The translations under genes were made by a program, and so were the position numbers. A stretch of 64,000 nt of DNA, taken from contig NZ_JAFIDN010000007.1 of assembly GCF_017921895.1 (NCBI RefSeq), positions 124,001 through 188,000 of the forward strand, in the 5' to 3' direction. Shown here piece after piece: positions 53,057 through 61,930 of the stretch. Positions within the stretch are counted from its first letter, which is position 1. The number at the start of each line of letters is the position of its first letter. This stretch comes from Natronogracilivirga saccharolytica (GTDB lineage Bacteria > Bacteroidota > Rhodothermia > Balneolales > Natronogracilivirgulaceae). The notes under the pieces are model-generated. The model worked only from the letters and a program-made list of their open reading frames with translations. It had not been told where the DNA came from and did not search any database.

Positions 53057-54059
53057 CGGGCCCGTCAATATGATTGCCAAGTGTCTGCCGGATCTCCTCA
53101 CGGTGCTTCCTGCTGAAACTCTCAAATCCATGCAAACAGGCAAAACGCACATCCTGATTGCGGATCAGACGCAGCTTGCGGCGCAGGGTAAATCCGAAGT
53201 CCATTTCACCGTTGAGCATCACAAAGTCCGAAGCATCCCTCAACTCCGCGTGACCAGAGGCGATTTCCAGATGATGCGCCAGATATACCGATGAAAACTG
53301 GGCCGTGTTTCTGAACTGGTATCGGATGTTTTCCTCGAAAGGGCGGGGATGCGTTTCAAAAAATTTTTTCAGTGTCTCTGTACGGATGGGGTGGGGGATG
53401 TGCGGGGTTCTGAAGTACTTGTCGGTGAACCCTGCAAGGCGGGCAGACCGGATCTGCAGAAGAAGATTCATCGACCTGGTGATCCCGAGGATTTTTTTTG
53501 AAAAAAACGTGCCGGCATCGTTCAGCTTCATTCTGAGGGGACCGTAGCTGTGCATCTTGTCCCAGCTCCCGCGCAAAACCACCCCGTCATCGGTGAAAAA
53601 GTGCCCGGGTACGGTTTTGCCGGCCAGGAAAAAATCATCGTTGAAATAAATAAAGCGCGGTGCCAGTCCGGGAATTCGCCAGAGCGCAGTTTCAACTGTA
53701 CGCGAATTGAACGTCGGCAATGCCCATTCGTATGATTCAAAAATCACTTTGTGGTCAACAATCTCCAGATTGCATGTTTTCTGAAGCTCCGGTGTAAGGA
53801 AGTCCGGTTTCTGATTATCCGTCACAAGAAAAATCTTCCGGATCCAGGGGGCAAAGAGCCGGATGGAGTTGATGCAATAGACCAGCTCTTTGTTGTCAAG
53901 AAATCGGGTCGCATCCTGTCCGGTTTTTACCGGCTCTGATGACAAGCCGCATTGCGATGCCTCTGCCTTTTCCCGTTTTTCCCGGTGCGCCTGGTCGTTC
54001 CCGTCGACCCACGTAATAACCGCGTCTGTCTGCTGTGATCCTTCCTGAAAATCTGCCAT
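53019..54059 (-). CDS. Stealth-family hexose-1-phosphate transferase-like protein
   Basis: Stealth enzymes transfer sugar-1-phosphate to build phosphate-linked capsules or cell-surface glycans. CR1 is DAVITWVDGND (12-22). CR2 covers FLDNKELVYCINSIRLFAPWI and FNSRTVETALWRIPGLAP (to FIYFNDDFFL, the DD of the active centre). The C-terminal parts match CR3/CR4 (HIPHPIRTETLKKF; RYQFRNTAQF). It is cytoplasmic. It follows the M48 protease by 11 bases, as third gene of a LemA / M48 / Stealth set, but no other capsule gene is near, so its acceptor is unknown. Confidence 0.87.
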   Translation of the reverse strand: MADFQEGSQQTDAVITWVDGNDQAHREKREKAEASQCGLSSEPVKTGQDATRFLDNKELVYCINSIRLFAPWIRKIFLVTDNQKPDFLTPELQKTCNLEIVDHKVIFESYEWALPTFNSRTVETALWRIPGLAPRFIYFNDDFFLAGKTVPGHFFTDDGVVLRGSWDKMHSYGPLRMKLNDAGTFFSKKILGITRSMNLLLQIRSARLAGFTDKYFRTPHIPHPIRTETLKKFFETHPRPFEENIRYQFRNTAQFSSVYLAHHLEIASGHAELRDASDFVMLNGEMDFGFTLRRKLRLIRNQDVRFACLHGFESFSRKHREEIRQTLGNHIDGPVSLNGSDRAGAP

Positions 54060-54070
54060 TAGGGAATGTG

Positions 54071-56080
54071 TTAAAATGCTCCGAGGGGTACCGGACTTCC
54101 TATTGCAATGGAAATTGCCCGGAACAGCTCCCGTTCACGGGCGGATATCTGATCATCGGCCGAAATGCTGTGTGCAAGAGATGAAAGCAGGTATTTTTTT
54201 ACCGGATTTGCCGACGCGGCAATTTCTTTCAGTGCGTTATCCAGTACTTCAAAAGTGTACTCATCCGGACCCAGCAGCCGGATGTCACCGGGCAGCAGCT
54301 CCCGCACAGGCTCAAGTCCGGCATCCCAGGCTGCCTGCGTATCACTTTCCGATGCATGGGCCATGGCCGACAGCAGGACGGCAAACTCGTCTGACAGTGT
54401 CTTGAAATGATAATGCCTGATTTTCGGATCTTTTCTTTTGGAATAGGCGGTGTCCAGTTGATGAACAATCATTTTTTCCATGGCGAACTCGAACAGACTT
54501 ACGTTCTCGTCATCGCGTATCAGCCGCTCGATGGTTTCACGGAACTGTGTATACTGGAGCTCGCTCATCTGTCTTAGTGCAGGCAATGCCAGTTCGGCAA
54601 GCGGGAGGAACCACTCCCGGCTTCCTTTTTTCAGATCACGCAAAAGCTTTTGCGTAAGTCGGGTCAGCTCCTTGCCGGACTCCTCACGATACCATTCCGG
54701 CAGCTTTTCTGAAGATGGTTCACGTCCGGATAGCAACAGCGCAATGGTAAGAGCTTCGGCCCCGAGCGGCTCGTGCGCCACTTCCCTCAGTTTCACCGGG
54801 ATGCGCTCAATCAGCTGACCCGCGACCCGCATCCGGTCCCCGTCCACCGTACCAATGGCAGCAAGGATAATTTCCGGCCTCAAGGCAGGATGGGCCGAAT
54901 CTGCGCCAATGCCCGGAATTCCTGGAACTGCCGTACCGGATTCGGATGCAGCTTGTCCGGATGCTTTCCCGGGAGCGGAACCGCCAGCCCGGGCCGTGTC
55001 TGCAACACGATCTTTTTCAAGCCGCTTTTTGATGCGCGCCTTCTTCTTCTCATTTTCCTTGTCAAATGCCGGATCGATTGCCCTGATTCGTTTTTCCAGC
55101 GGCGGATGGGTGGCAAACATGCGGTCAAGGGCAGAGTGAAAACTGCTGGCAAAGAACAGGTGACTCATCTCCATGGCGTGTCCGTCATTGATTTTGCCGC
55201 CGTGCCTGGTTTCAGCGATTTTCCGCAGGGCGCCCGCGATGCCGTCAGGATTGCGGGTATATTGTACTGCTGCCGCATCGGCCAGATATTCCCGCTGACG
55301 GGAAATGGCCGCCTGGATCATCCGCCCGAAGAGCATGCCGATGTATCCGATGATCAGAAGGGCGACACCAAGCAGGATCATCACCAGCGCAGCCTGGCCT
55401 CCGCCGCCGCTGCCCCCGCGCCCCGATCCGCCCATGCGGGAAAAGGCGGCACTGCGCATCATTATCATTCCCATGATATGCAGCAGCAAAATACCGTTCA
55501 GAATACCGATGAGCCGGATATTCAGCCTCATATCGCCATTGAAAATATGGCTGAACTCATGAGCAATGACGCCCTGCAGTTCATCACGGTTGAGCTTGTC
55601 CAGCGTTCCTTTTGTGACACCGACCGCGGCATCATCGGTACCGAAACCGGCCGCAAAGGCGTTGATGCTCTGCTCATTGTCCAGCAGGTAAACATCGGGA
55701 ACCGGCAGCCCGGATGCGATCGACATCTCTTCCACAACATTCATGAGCTGCCGCTCTTGCTGGTCACGGGTGGAGGGCTCAACTTTCCGTCCGCCGAGCA
55801 TTTCGGCCACCGCCGAGCCGCCTTTCCTGAGCTGGGCCACACGGAATAATGTTCCGGCAAGAATGATGATGACCAGGATGGTGGATACCGTCATCAGGAC
55901 ATCAGGAAACCACACCCGCTCCATGACGGAAGCGTCAGGAGGCACCTGTCCACCATAGCCGAGCAGTATCAGCACAACAAGATACACCGCGGCAATGATC
56001 AGCAGAATGGATATCATGTACAATCCTACCAGCTTCCAGGTTGCCCGGCGCGCCCGGTCTTGTGCTTCGAAAAAATCCAT
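54071..56080 (-). CDS. M48-family membrane metalloprotease (HtpX-like) with long C-terminal domain
   Basis: Two N-terminal membrane helices (about 17-40 and 61-80), the zinc motif HEFSH (174-178) with the third ligand in ISRQREYLADAAAVQYTRN, and two more helices between them (about 187-214 and 228-249). A linker rich in Gly/Ala/Pro (about 355-395) leads to a 270-residue helical C-terminal domain ending in a TerB-like segment (SADDQISARERELFRAISI). HtpX is about 290 residues; the C-terminal extension occurs in a distinct subfamily paired with LemA. Its start is 27 bases after the LemA stop. It likely degrades or processes membrane proteins in an envelope stress role. Confidence 0.88.
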   Translation of the reverse strand: MDFFEAQDRARRATWKLVGLYMISILLIIAAVYLVVLILLGYGGQVPPDASVMERVWFPDVLMTVSTILVIIILAGTLFRVAQLRKGGSAVAEMLGGRKVEPSTRDQQERQLMNVVEEMSIASGLPVPDVYLLDNEQSINAFAAGFGTDDAAVGVTKGTLDKLNRDELQGVIAHEFSHIFNGDMRLNIRLIGILNGILLLHIMGMIMMRSAAFSRMGGSGRGGSGGGGQAALVMILLGVALLIIGYIGMLFGRMIQAAISRQREYLADAAAVQYTRNPDGIAGALRKIAETRHGGKINDGHAMEMSHLFFASSFHSALDRMFATHPPLEKRIRAIDPAFDKENEKKKARIKKRLEKDRVADTARAGGSAPGKASGQAASESGTAVPGIPGIGADSAHPALRPEIILAAIGTVDGDRMRVAGQLIERIPVKLREVAHEPLGAEALTIALLLSGREPSSEKLPEWYREESGKELTRLTQKLLRDLKKGSREWFLPLAELALPALRQMSELQYTQFRETIERLIRDDENVSLFEFAMEKMIVHQLDTAYSKRKDPKIRHYHFKTLSDEFAVLLSAMAHASESDTQAAWDAGLEPVRELLPGDIRLLGPDEYTFEVLDNALKEIAASANPVKKYLLSSLAHSISADDQISARERELFRAISIAIGSPVPLGAF

Positions 56081-56107
56081 GATCTGACGGTTAAATAGGA
56101 AACAGCG

Positions 56108-56695
56108 TTAAAACGAAATTTGCGGTGCCTGCCTTTCTTCGGTGGTGTCAACCTCAAAGAGCTGGGCAGGCTGAAATCCGAACATATTGGCAAACATGAT
56201 GTTGGGAAACTTTTCCCGGGCTGTGTTATAGTTCATCACCGCATCGTTGAATGACTGACGGGCAAAAGCAATCTTGTTTTCCGTGGATGAGAGCCCTTCG
56301 GATAACTGCATCATGTTCTGATTGGCTTTCAGATCAGGATAGTTCTCCGATAAGGCAAACAGTCTTCCAAGTGCGCCGCTCAGGGACTGCTCGGCACCCA
56401 TCAGCTTTTTCATCGCATCCGGATCATCCGGCTGCTGCGCAACCTGCTTTTCAATCTGTTGCGCCTGATTCCGGGCCTGTATGACCGCTTCCAGAGTCTC
56501 CCTTTCATGCTTGAGATACCCCTTGGCCGTCTCAACCAGGTTTGGGATCAGGTCATAGCGTCGTTTGAGCTGGACATCGATCTGGGCAAAGGCGTTTTTG
56601 AATCGGTTGCGAAGCGCCACAAGCCGGTTATAAATGGCGATCGATGTGCCGACCATGATAACAAGCAGTATTAGTACAACGATGAGTATGGTCAT
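56108..56695 (-). CDS. lemA: LemA family protein
   Basis: One N-terminal helix (about 2-22) anchors a long helical-bundle domain with the LemA signature YNRLVALRNRFKNAFAQIDV, LKRRYDLIPNLVETAKGYL and ENYPDLKANQNMMQL, ending ARQSFNDAVMNYNTAREKFPNIMFA. The 195-residue length fits. LemA proteins are inner-membrane proteins of unclear function often encoded next to M48/HtpX proteases, as here. Confidence 0.92.
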   Translation of the reverse strand: MTILIVVLILLVIMVGTSIAIYNRLVALRNRFKNAFAQIDVQLKRRYDLIPNLVETAKGYLKHERETLEAVIQARNQAQQIEKQVAQQPDDPDAMKKLMGAEQSLSGALGRLFALSENYPDLKANQNMMQLSEGLSSTENKIAFARQSFNDAVMNYNTAREKFPNIMFANMFGFQPAQLFEVDTTEERQAPQISF

Positions 56696-56773
56696 GGTTT
56701 TTTGAAATTGGATTGCAGGGTTGCTATGGTGGGATTTCAGACAATAATGTAAGAAATTGCTGACAGTGAAGCA

Positions 56774-57505
56774 CTATAAATCCCTGCGCTTCAATATCAC
56801 AGATTCAGGCAGGTTTCTTATATATGCCATTACCCAGCGCATTTTTTTCCCGGTGTAGATTTTGTGTCTGCCTTTCTTCCAGGCTTCATAGATGTCTTTC
56901 CCGGCCGTTTCGAGCGGAGTAACGCCGAACTTGGAAGATCGGCCTGCAACCATTTTGGTGGGGACAAAGCCCGGAAGGACGGTGATTGCGGTGGCGCCCG
57001 ATCCGTACAGTCTGTGCCGCAACCCATCCAGGTAAACGGTCAGGCCCGATTTGGCTGCGGCGTAAATATAACTGCTTTTTCTGCCGCGCTCACCGGCAAC
57101 CGAGCTTAGTCCGATGATGGTCCCCGCTCCGCGGCTTTCAAAATCCCGGGCCACGATTTCAAGAATGCTGATTGCCCCGGTCAGGTTGCCGTCGATCACC
57201 TGGCGCGCCTTTTTAAAATCCTCCTGGCATTCCTGCTGTTTGATCAGCACGCCGAACGCCTGAATAACAATGTCAGGCTTGTCAGCCAGGTCATTATAAA
57301 ATTTTGGATGTGTATCGAATGCAGTTGCATCAAAGGCCATGCCCTCGGCCCGGACACCGAACTCTTCTGAAATGTCACGGGCGTTTTCCCTGGCTTTTTC
57401 CAGGTTGCGGGAGGCAAGAATAATGTCAGCTTTTTCCTTTTCGGCAAATTGTTTGGCTGCGGCTAATCCGATTTCTGAATTTCCGCCAAGTACAAGTACC
57501 AGCAT
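56774..57505 (-). CDS. Short-chain dehydrogenase/reductase (DprE2-like)
   Basis: A Rossmann SDR with the nucleotide site LVLGGNSEIGLAAAKQFA (residues 3-20), the catalytic Ser in GLSSVAGERG and the YAAAKSG motif (Tyr148-ish, Lys next to it). The GGNSEIG form and the C-terminal GKKMRWVMAYIRNLPESVIL helix resemble DprE2/decaprenyl-phosphoryl-ketoribose reductases and similar glycosyl-epimerising SDRs, but substrate is not fixed. 243 residues is normal. It sits 15 bases after the quinone oxidoreductase gene (stop 57521), so they form an operon of two reductases. Confidence 0.85.
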   Translation of the reverse strand: MLVLVLGGNSEIGLAAAKQFAEKEKADIILASRNLEKARENARDISEEFGVRAEGMAFDATAFDTHPKFYNDLADKPDIVIQAFGVLIKQQECQEDFKKARQVIDGNLTGAISILEIVARDFESRGAGTIIGLSSVAGERGRKSSYIYAAAKSGLTVYLDGLRHRLYGSGATAITVLPGFVPTKMVAGRSSKFGVTPLETAGKDIYEAWKKGRHKIYTGKKMRWVMAYIRNLPESVILKRRDL

Positions 57506-57520
57506 ATACGATCACTTTTT

Positions 57521-58546
57521 TTATTCCTCGTTTGCATTTGGCAGCAATATAATTTTGCCAAAGTTTTTTCGCTCTTCAATATATCTGTGGGCATCCGCTG
57601 CCTCCTCAAGCTTGAATGCCGCATCGATGTGAGGGGATATCCAGCCCTCCCCGGCGCCTGCCAGTATGGCTTCGGCCCATCTGCGCACTTTCTTCTTTTC
57701 GTTCCAGAGCCGGCCTATGTTGACTCCGTATACGCCTTTGTTTCCGTTCATCAGCTGTATGGGCGTATAAAAAGGCAGGCGGCGCATCACCGAAAGGTAT
57801 TTTAATGGTCCGGCCAGTCTGGAGGTGGTCACTTCGGAGACACCGAACATGCCCAGTCTGCCGGAAGGTGCCAGCACCCGGTAGCTGTTTTTCCAGCTGG
57901 CTCCGCCGAGCGGATCAAAAACCAGATCCACACCGCGTCCGCCGGTGATCTCCCGGACCCGCTCAGTCCAGTTTTCGGTCCGGTAATCAATCACATGATT
58001 ATATCCCCGGTCGAGGAGCCGTTCATGTTTGGACGCCGATGCGGTGCCAATGGTTTTGGCGCCCCGGTGACGTGCAATATCAAGTGCGGCCAGCCCTACA
58101 CCACCACCGGCGTTATGGACAAGCAGAACGTCATCTTTCCCCAGGCCTCCCATTTCCGATAGCTGCCAGGCGGTCAGATAGTTCACCGGTATGGCCGCGG
58201 CCTGTGATAGCGTCAGATTGTCCGGAACACGAAATACCTGCTCTTCTTTTACGACCACGATTTCGGAGTAGCCATGAAACCGTGTCAGGGCAAGCACCCG
58301 CTCACCGGGCTTTCGGCTTACATTTTTACCAGTTTTCAGAATGGTACCGGCCACTTCATAGCCGACGACAACCGGCGGTTTCGGTGCATCGGGATACAGG
58401 CCCCTGCGCGCCAGGATATCCGCGAAATTGACTCCGGCAGCAAAAACTTTGATGGAAATTTCATCCGGACCCGGAACAGGATCAGGATAATCGCGGACTT
58501 CAATTACCTCCGGTCCGCCTGATCTGGTAATGGTGGCAGCTTTCAT
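57521..58546 (-). CDS. Medium-chain NAD(P)-dependent oxidoreductase (VAT-1/quinone oxidoreductase type)
   Basis: Zinc-independent member of the alcohol dehydrogenase superfamily: no zinc-ligand cysteines, the quinone-oxidoreductase strands IKVFAAGVNFADILARRGLYP, the nucleotide loop VHNAGGGVGLAALDIARHRG and VDLVFDPLGG. The C-terminal YTPIQLMNGNKGVYGVNIGRLW matches the VAT-1-like branch. 341 residues fits. It is followed by the SDR. Its start codon lies inside the first of three tandem structured repeats (TTTCATCTG), so the repeats may overlap its promoter and leader. Confidence 0.87.
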   Translation of the reverse strand: MKAATITRSGGPEVIEVRDYPDPVPGPDEISIKVFAAGVNFADILARRGLYPDAPKPPVVVGYEVAGTILKTGKNVSRKPGERVLALTRFHGYSEIVVVKEEQVFRVPDNLTLSQAAAIPVNYLTAWQLSEMGGLGKDDVLLVHNAGGGVGLAALDIARHRGAKTIGTASASKHERLLDRGYNHVIDYRTENWTERVREITGGRGVDLVFDPLGGASWKNSYRVLAPSGRLGMFGVSEVTTSRLAGPLKYLSVMRRLPFYTPIQLMNGNKGVYGVNIGRLWNEKKKVRRWAEAILAGAGEGWISPHIDAAFKLEEAADAHRYIEERKNFGKIILLPNANEE

Positions 58547-58860
58547 CTGTTAAAAATTTCTGATTTATAATGTCAGATAGAATGACATGACCGTTTTTAA
58601 TCATGCTCATGTTTGTCCGGATTTTAGCCGGTCATGATGATTTCATCTGTTTAAAATTTTTGATTCATATGGTCAGATGTAATGCCATGACCGTATTTAA
58701 TCATACGCCTGTTTGTCCGGGCGCCAGCCCGGTCATGGACATTTCATGTGTTTATAATTCATGACTCTAACGTCACATGAACCGAAGGTCACGAAGTGAA
58801 ATACCCATGTTGGCTATAATCATGCTCCTTTGTGACGGTGAGCCGCCATGGGTATTTCAT
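58541..58860. repeat. Three tandem structured repeats, 58.5-58.9 kb
   Basis: Three consecutive units: 58541-58640, 58641-58744 and 58745-58860. Each has TTTCATNTGTTTAAAATT-like and (G)GTCAGATG-like boxes and an outer hairpin. Stem arms are AATGACATGACCG/CGGTCATGATGATTT, AATGCCATGACCG/CGGTCATGGACATT, and GAAATACCCATG/CATGGGTATTTC (58798-58809 with 58847-58858, perfect). The stem sequence changes from CATGACCG to ACCCATG in the third unit while pairing is kept. Inner hairpins CCGG...CCGG, CCGGGC...GCCCGG and CGG...CCG also change together. This fills the gap between the oxidoreductase and the LapA-like gene, with no other gene seen. Confidence 0.85.
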
Positions 58861-58922
58861 AATTTGTATGATTCAATAGTACAGTTTAGCAGAAAGAAAC
58901 CGATGCTCTGACCAACGAAAAA

Positions 58923-59144
58923 TTATCGCCTGATGCGCGCCCGGTTGAGCCAGTTTTTGATCAGCATGATCAGTGATCCGCCCGTCATCATGCCCAGAAT
59001 ATAGACAAGAATGACAATCAGGGATATCGGAAGTTCAATTCTCATGTTCAGAAACTTCAGAGTCGCCAGATCCAGATTCTGAAATGTAAAAATCAGCACT
59101 ATAGCAGTCAGGACAATGATCAGTGTCAGGTAAATATATCTCAT
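58923..59144 (-). CDS. LapA-domain small membrane protein, 73 aa
   Basis: Two hydrophobic helices (about 2-20 and 39-60) separated by TFQNLDLATLKFLNMRIELP, the classic DUF1049/LapA arrangement (FxN...V.l.fl....lPl), then a basic tail. LapA-type proteins are small inner-membrane proteins linked to lipopolysaccharide assembly in Enterobacteria. It is monocistronic; an AT-rich stretch separates it from the SatD pair. Confidence 0.85.
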   Translation of the reverse strand: MRYIYLTLIIVLTAIVLIFTFQNLDLATLKFLNMRIELPISLIVILVYILGMMTGGSLIMLIKNWLNRARIRR

Positions 59145-59247
59145 TTTGTAATGGTTGAATATTGTTGGATGTGAGTATCATCAGACACTCCGGAAGATAC
59201 TACCTTAAAAGGTAATATCTGAAACCCGCTCGGAAAATGCCGGTAAC

Positions 59248-59568
59248 TCAGAATATCAACGTCATGACAAGCTGACTGTAAACAAGTGCCGTCAGCAGTG
59301 AGATGAAATTTCCGATTAAAAAGTAGTCATTGGATATTTTCGTGTTCTTCTGGAAACGGGTGCCGATTTTTATGGCGCCGAATGCAATGATCACCTGCGG
59401 ATATCCCGATAACAACCCGGTGATCAGGAACAGCCGCTCCAGTACCCCTTTGAATACCGACATAAAACGGTTTTCATCCGGTTCCATCCGGGTGCTCACA
59501 AAATGAAACACCACGTTGATAATGATTTCCATTGCAGCATATGTGAGAATGAGCCATATCCAGTTCAT
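59248..59568 (-). CDS. Small membrane protein coupled to SatD, 106 aa
   Basis: No family recognised. Three or four hydrophobic helices (about 2-22, 44-68, 80-104) with a basic loop KIGTRFQKNTK. Its start overlaps the stop of the SatD-like gene (ATGA at 59565-59568). The pair is a two-gene unit in which the membrane protein may act downstream of, or be controlled by, the SatD-like protein. Confidence 0.7.
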   Translation of the reverse strand: MNWIWLILTYAAMEIIINVVFHFVSTRMEPDENRFMSVFKGVLERLFLITGLLSGYPQVIIAFGAIKIGTRFQKNTKISNDYFLIGNFISLLTALVYSQLVMTLIF

Positions 59569-60209
59569 GACGACTCCGTTTTGCTGTAATTTATAATGAA
59601 GGCCTTTAGCATTAAGTATTCGTCAATCATCAGGGTTTTTCGCCGGCGGTAGATCTGCGAGCGATCCTTTCCGTACTTTTCTCCGACCTCCCGGTCACTC
59701 TCTGTTTTGATCATGTCCAGTATCAGGGAAAAATCGTCACGTTTCCAGCGCCCCGCAATACCGTCCAGCACCACAAAAATGCGGTTTAGCTGCTGTGACA
59801 GCATCCTCTTTTTTAAGCTGAAGTTGAATCGCCTGCGGTCTCTTTTTTTTGCAGTCAGCATTTTCCTCGCTTCCGTCAATCCTTCACCAAGCATACCGTA
59901 GGATGTATCCGGGTTGATTTCCGTTTCGATTTTCCCGAAATGAAGTACATAGTGCAGGCTGAAGTCCAGATTCATGGCCAGTTTTTGCTCTTCAAAGTAA
60001 AAAAGTGTTTCTACGGCGGATGAAAGTGATTTGGTGACGCCCTGGAATTCATCCCCCAGAGTCACCGTATACGGAGAAAGCGTATGATTTTCAAGGTCAC
60101 GGTTGGCGGATGATACCAGCTTTTTCAGATCCCGGCCAAGTTGATCCGGTTGATAATCACTGCTTTGGACTACATCTCCCATCAGTATATAATATGTGCT
60201 CTTTCGCAT
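59565..60209 (-). CDS. SatD-family protein with C-terminal helix-turn-helix
   Basis: The N-terminal domain (1-150) has the SatD pattern: MGDVVQSSDY, LSPYTVTLGDEFQGV, FSLHYVLHFGKIETEI and YGMLGEGLTEARK. The last 55 residues (SDREVGEKYGKDRSQIYRRRKTL) look like a DNA-binding helix-turn-helix. SatD was first seen in an acid-tolerance operon of streptococci; the molecular function is unknown. The 214-residue length fits. Its gene is preceded by a perfect palindrome (TGCATCA-N8-TGATGCA, 60275-60296), a possible operator it may bind. Confidence 0.8.
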   Translation of the reverse strand: MRKSTYYILMGDVVQSSDYQPDQLGRDLKKLVSSANRDLENHTLSPYTVTLGDEFQGVTKSLSSAVETLFYFEEQKLAMNLDFSLHYVLHFGKIETEINPDTSYGMLGEGLTEARKMLTAKKRDRRRFNFSLKKRMLSQQLNRIFVVLDGIAGRWKRDDFSLILDMIKTESDREVGEKYGKDRSQIYRRRKTLMIDEYLMLKAFIINYSKTESS

Positions 60210-60274
60210 GGCTGCACGGCAATGTTGTTTATGATGTAGTTATACTGCAACAGTACTTGATAGTGCATAAAATA

Positions 60275-60296
60275 TGCATCAAATATATATGATGCA
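60275..60296. promoter_or_regulatory. Palindrome upstream of the SatD-like gene, possible operator
   Basis: TGCATCA (60275-60281) and TGATGCA (60290-60296) form a perfect inverted repeat with an 8-base AT spacer, 66 bases before the start codon. This is the size of a dimeric repressor site, and the gene's product has a C-terminal HTH. The link is inference. Confidence 0.4.
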
Positions 60297-60461
60297 ATAT
60301 AATAACAGCATGCGAGGGTTACCCCAACGAAGTTTATCTCAACAATGTGTCCTATTGTAAGAGAAATGTTCAGTGTTGCTGCATTATCCTCTCTGATACT
60401 ATCGGAAGACCTTTATTATACAGATTTCGGTCAGTTTATGACAATGTTGCTGCTAAGATGG

Positions 60462-61421
60462 TTACTGGCCAAGTATCCATCCCTCCGTCGAACGTATCAA
60501 TCCATCCGGAACGGTTCCTTCCGGTCTCTCACCCTTCAGAATACCAATCATTGAAAAGAGCCCAGGCACCGAATCAAACCGGTCCTCACCGTGCCTGTCT
60601 TCACCAAAACCATGCAGAATGTCATCACGTAATTGTTGTGATATTGTAATATCCATCCTGTCGAGAAAATCACATAATGAAGATGCCTTGCTCATTCTGT
60701 CTGTAACGGATCGCTTGCTCCACCCACGCCCCGGAACACCAAGCCCTAATTGAATAGCAGCTTCTGCGGAATATACTTCTGCTGCCACAATCTGTCGTTC
60801 GGCCAGCAAGTCGTGAAGATTGCCATCGAAAGGCCAGAGTGCCGTATCCAGGCCGGGATCATTAAGGGCCGGCTGCAATATGTCTTTCCAGCCGGATATG
60901 GCAGCTTTGCCGACTTGCTGGCTGCCCATGGTCCAGAAGATCGCGCCGGCGGCTTTCCGGTGTCTGGTTGCACGGTCACAATGACGCAGGAGATCCGTAT
61001 AGCTTTTAATGCCAAGTCCCTCAGCAAGATGAGACCGGGAAGTTCCGCCCGGACGCCTGGGGTAGAAGGGACGGAAAATGGAAACGTCCGAAGCCGTTTC
61101 CGCAGGGTCGAAAAATTTGGACAGCGAGTCCTTTCCGGCCTTGCGGAGAAGTTCGCGGAACGATGACACTCCAAGTTTTTTTGCGTAAGCCAGGGGGATT
61201 CCGAGAGGAAAGTCAAACCCGATCCATAAGCGGTGATTGCGGCCGCTGTTTGTATCCTCACGCCGGTAGCCGGCCGAAATCAATTCATTGAGCAGATTCC
61301 CGGCTGACGGCACGCGTTCAGGAGAGGTGACATACAGATTGTTCGGATCCGGACCAGTGGCCATAGTGATCCAGCGTTTATCCGGATTCGCCGACCAGTC
61401 GGCATGGGCAATCGTGATCAT
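60462..61421 (-). CDS. DUF429-like RNase H-fold protein, 319 aa
   Basis: The sequence fits the DUF429 type: an N-terminal Asp strand AHADWSANPDKRWI, then WIGFDFPLGIPLAYAK, a helical middle, RQIVAAEVYSAEAAIQLGLG and a final acidic patch HGEDRFDSVPGLFSMIGIL. The acidic residues at the strand ends (Asp8, Asp70-ish, Glu, Asp near the end) resemble the RNase H/resolvase active site. Members are uncharacterised; a nuclease-like function is possible. It is monocistronic. The family assignment is by pattern and is moderately secure. Confidence 0.7.
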   Translation of the reverse strand: MITIAHADWSANPDKRWITMATGPDPNNLYVTSPERVPSAGNLLNELISAGYRREDTNSGRNHRLWIGFDFPLGIPLAYAKKLGVSSFRELLRKAGKDSLSKFFDPAETASDVSIFRPFYPRRPGGTSRSHLAEGLGIKSYTDLLRHCDRATRHRKAAGAIFWTMGSQQVGKAAISGWKDILQPALNDPGLDTALWPFDGNLHDLLAERQIVAAEVYSAEAAIQLGLGVPGRGWSKRSVTDRMSKASSLCDFLDRMDITISQQLRDDILHGFGEDRHGEDRFDSVPGLFSMIGILKGERPEGTVPDGLIRSTEGWILGQ

Positions 61422-61930
61422 GTATTAGCTGTTAGAGAGGGATGTTCCGGAACAGACAGGGGATTTCGTGTTGCAGGAAATGTCACAATAATCACGAGTA
61501 AAGACAACAGAGACGGATTTTCTTGTTAGCTGCCTAATAGATGGTCAGATCTGTTTCGGCCTCGCCAACAGTGACGTACTCTCCTTCGTGTTTCAAATGC
61601 CACGAGAGGCGCAGCCGGAATTATGGCTGCAACAGTCCGCCCCTGGTCAGCTCATAGAATCAGAAAAAATTTCTTTATAATAATACGCATAAGCGGTGCA
61701 TTAGAAAAGAGTATTAATCAGAATCGGATGTATATGGGTAATCTCCGATGTCAATGCAGTGTAAACTTCCGCGAAGAATATGCTGTTACATATTCATTAA
61801 CCAACAAAGATTGCCGAAGATAATGTAAAAATTGATTAATCCCGCACAAATGGTGTATGCAATACTGATAATTTGCCATAATTAGTGTATTATCAGCGGG
61901 CGTATCGAAGGCAAACATTACCTAAAACTG
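61422..61930. other. Non-coding region with a possible gene scrap
   Basis: No complete gene is seen. On the minus strand, 61620-61534 reads as 28 codons (FRLRLSWHLKHEGEYVTVG...) ending at a stop, with a stop directly upstream. It may be the tail of a lost gene, but I cannot name a family. The region otherwise should hold the promoter of the MacA-like gene at 61931. Confidence 0.3.

Noticed and set aside
61534-61620. C-terminal scrap of a gene (28 codons, minus strand)
   Set aside because: The segment reads like protein, but it is too short and is preceded by a stop; no family could be named, so it is mentioned only in the non-coding entry.
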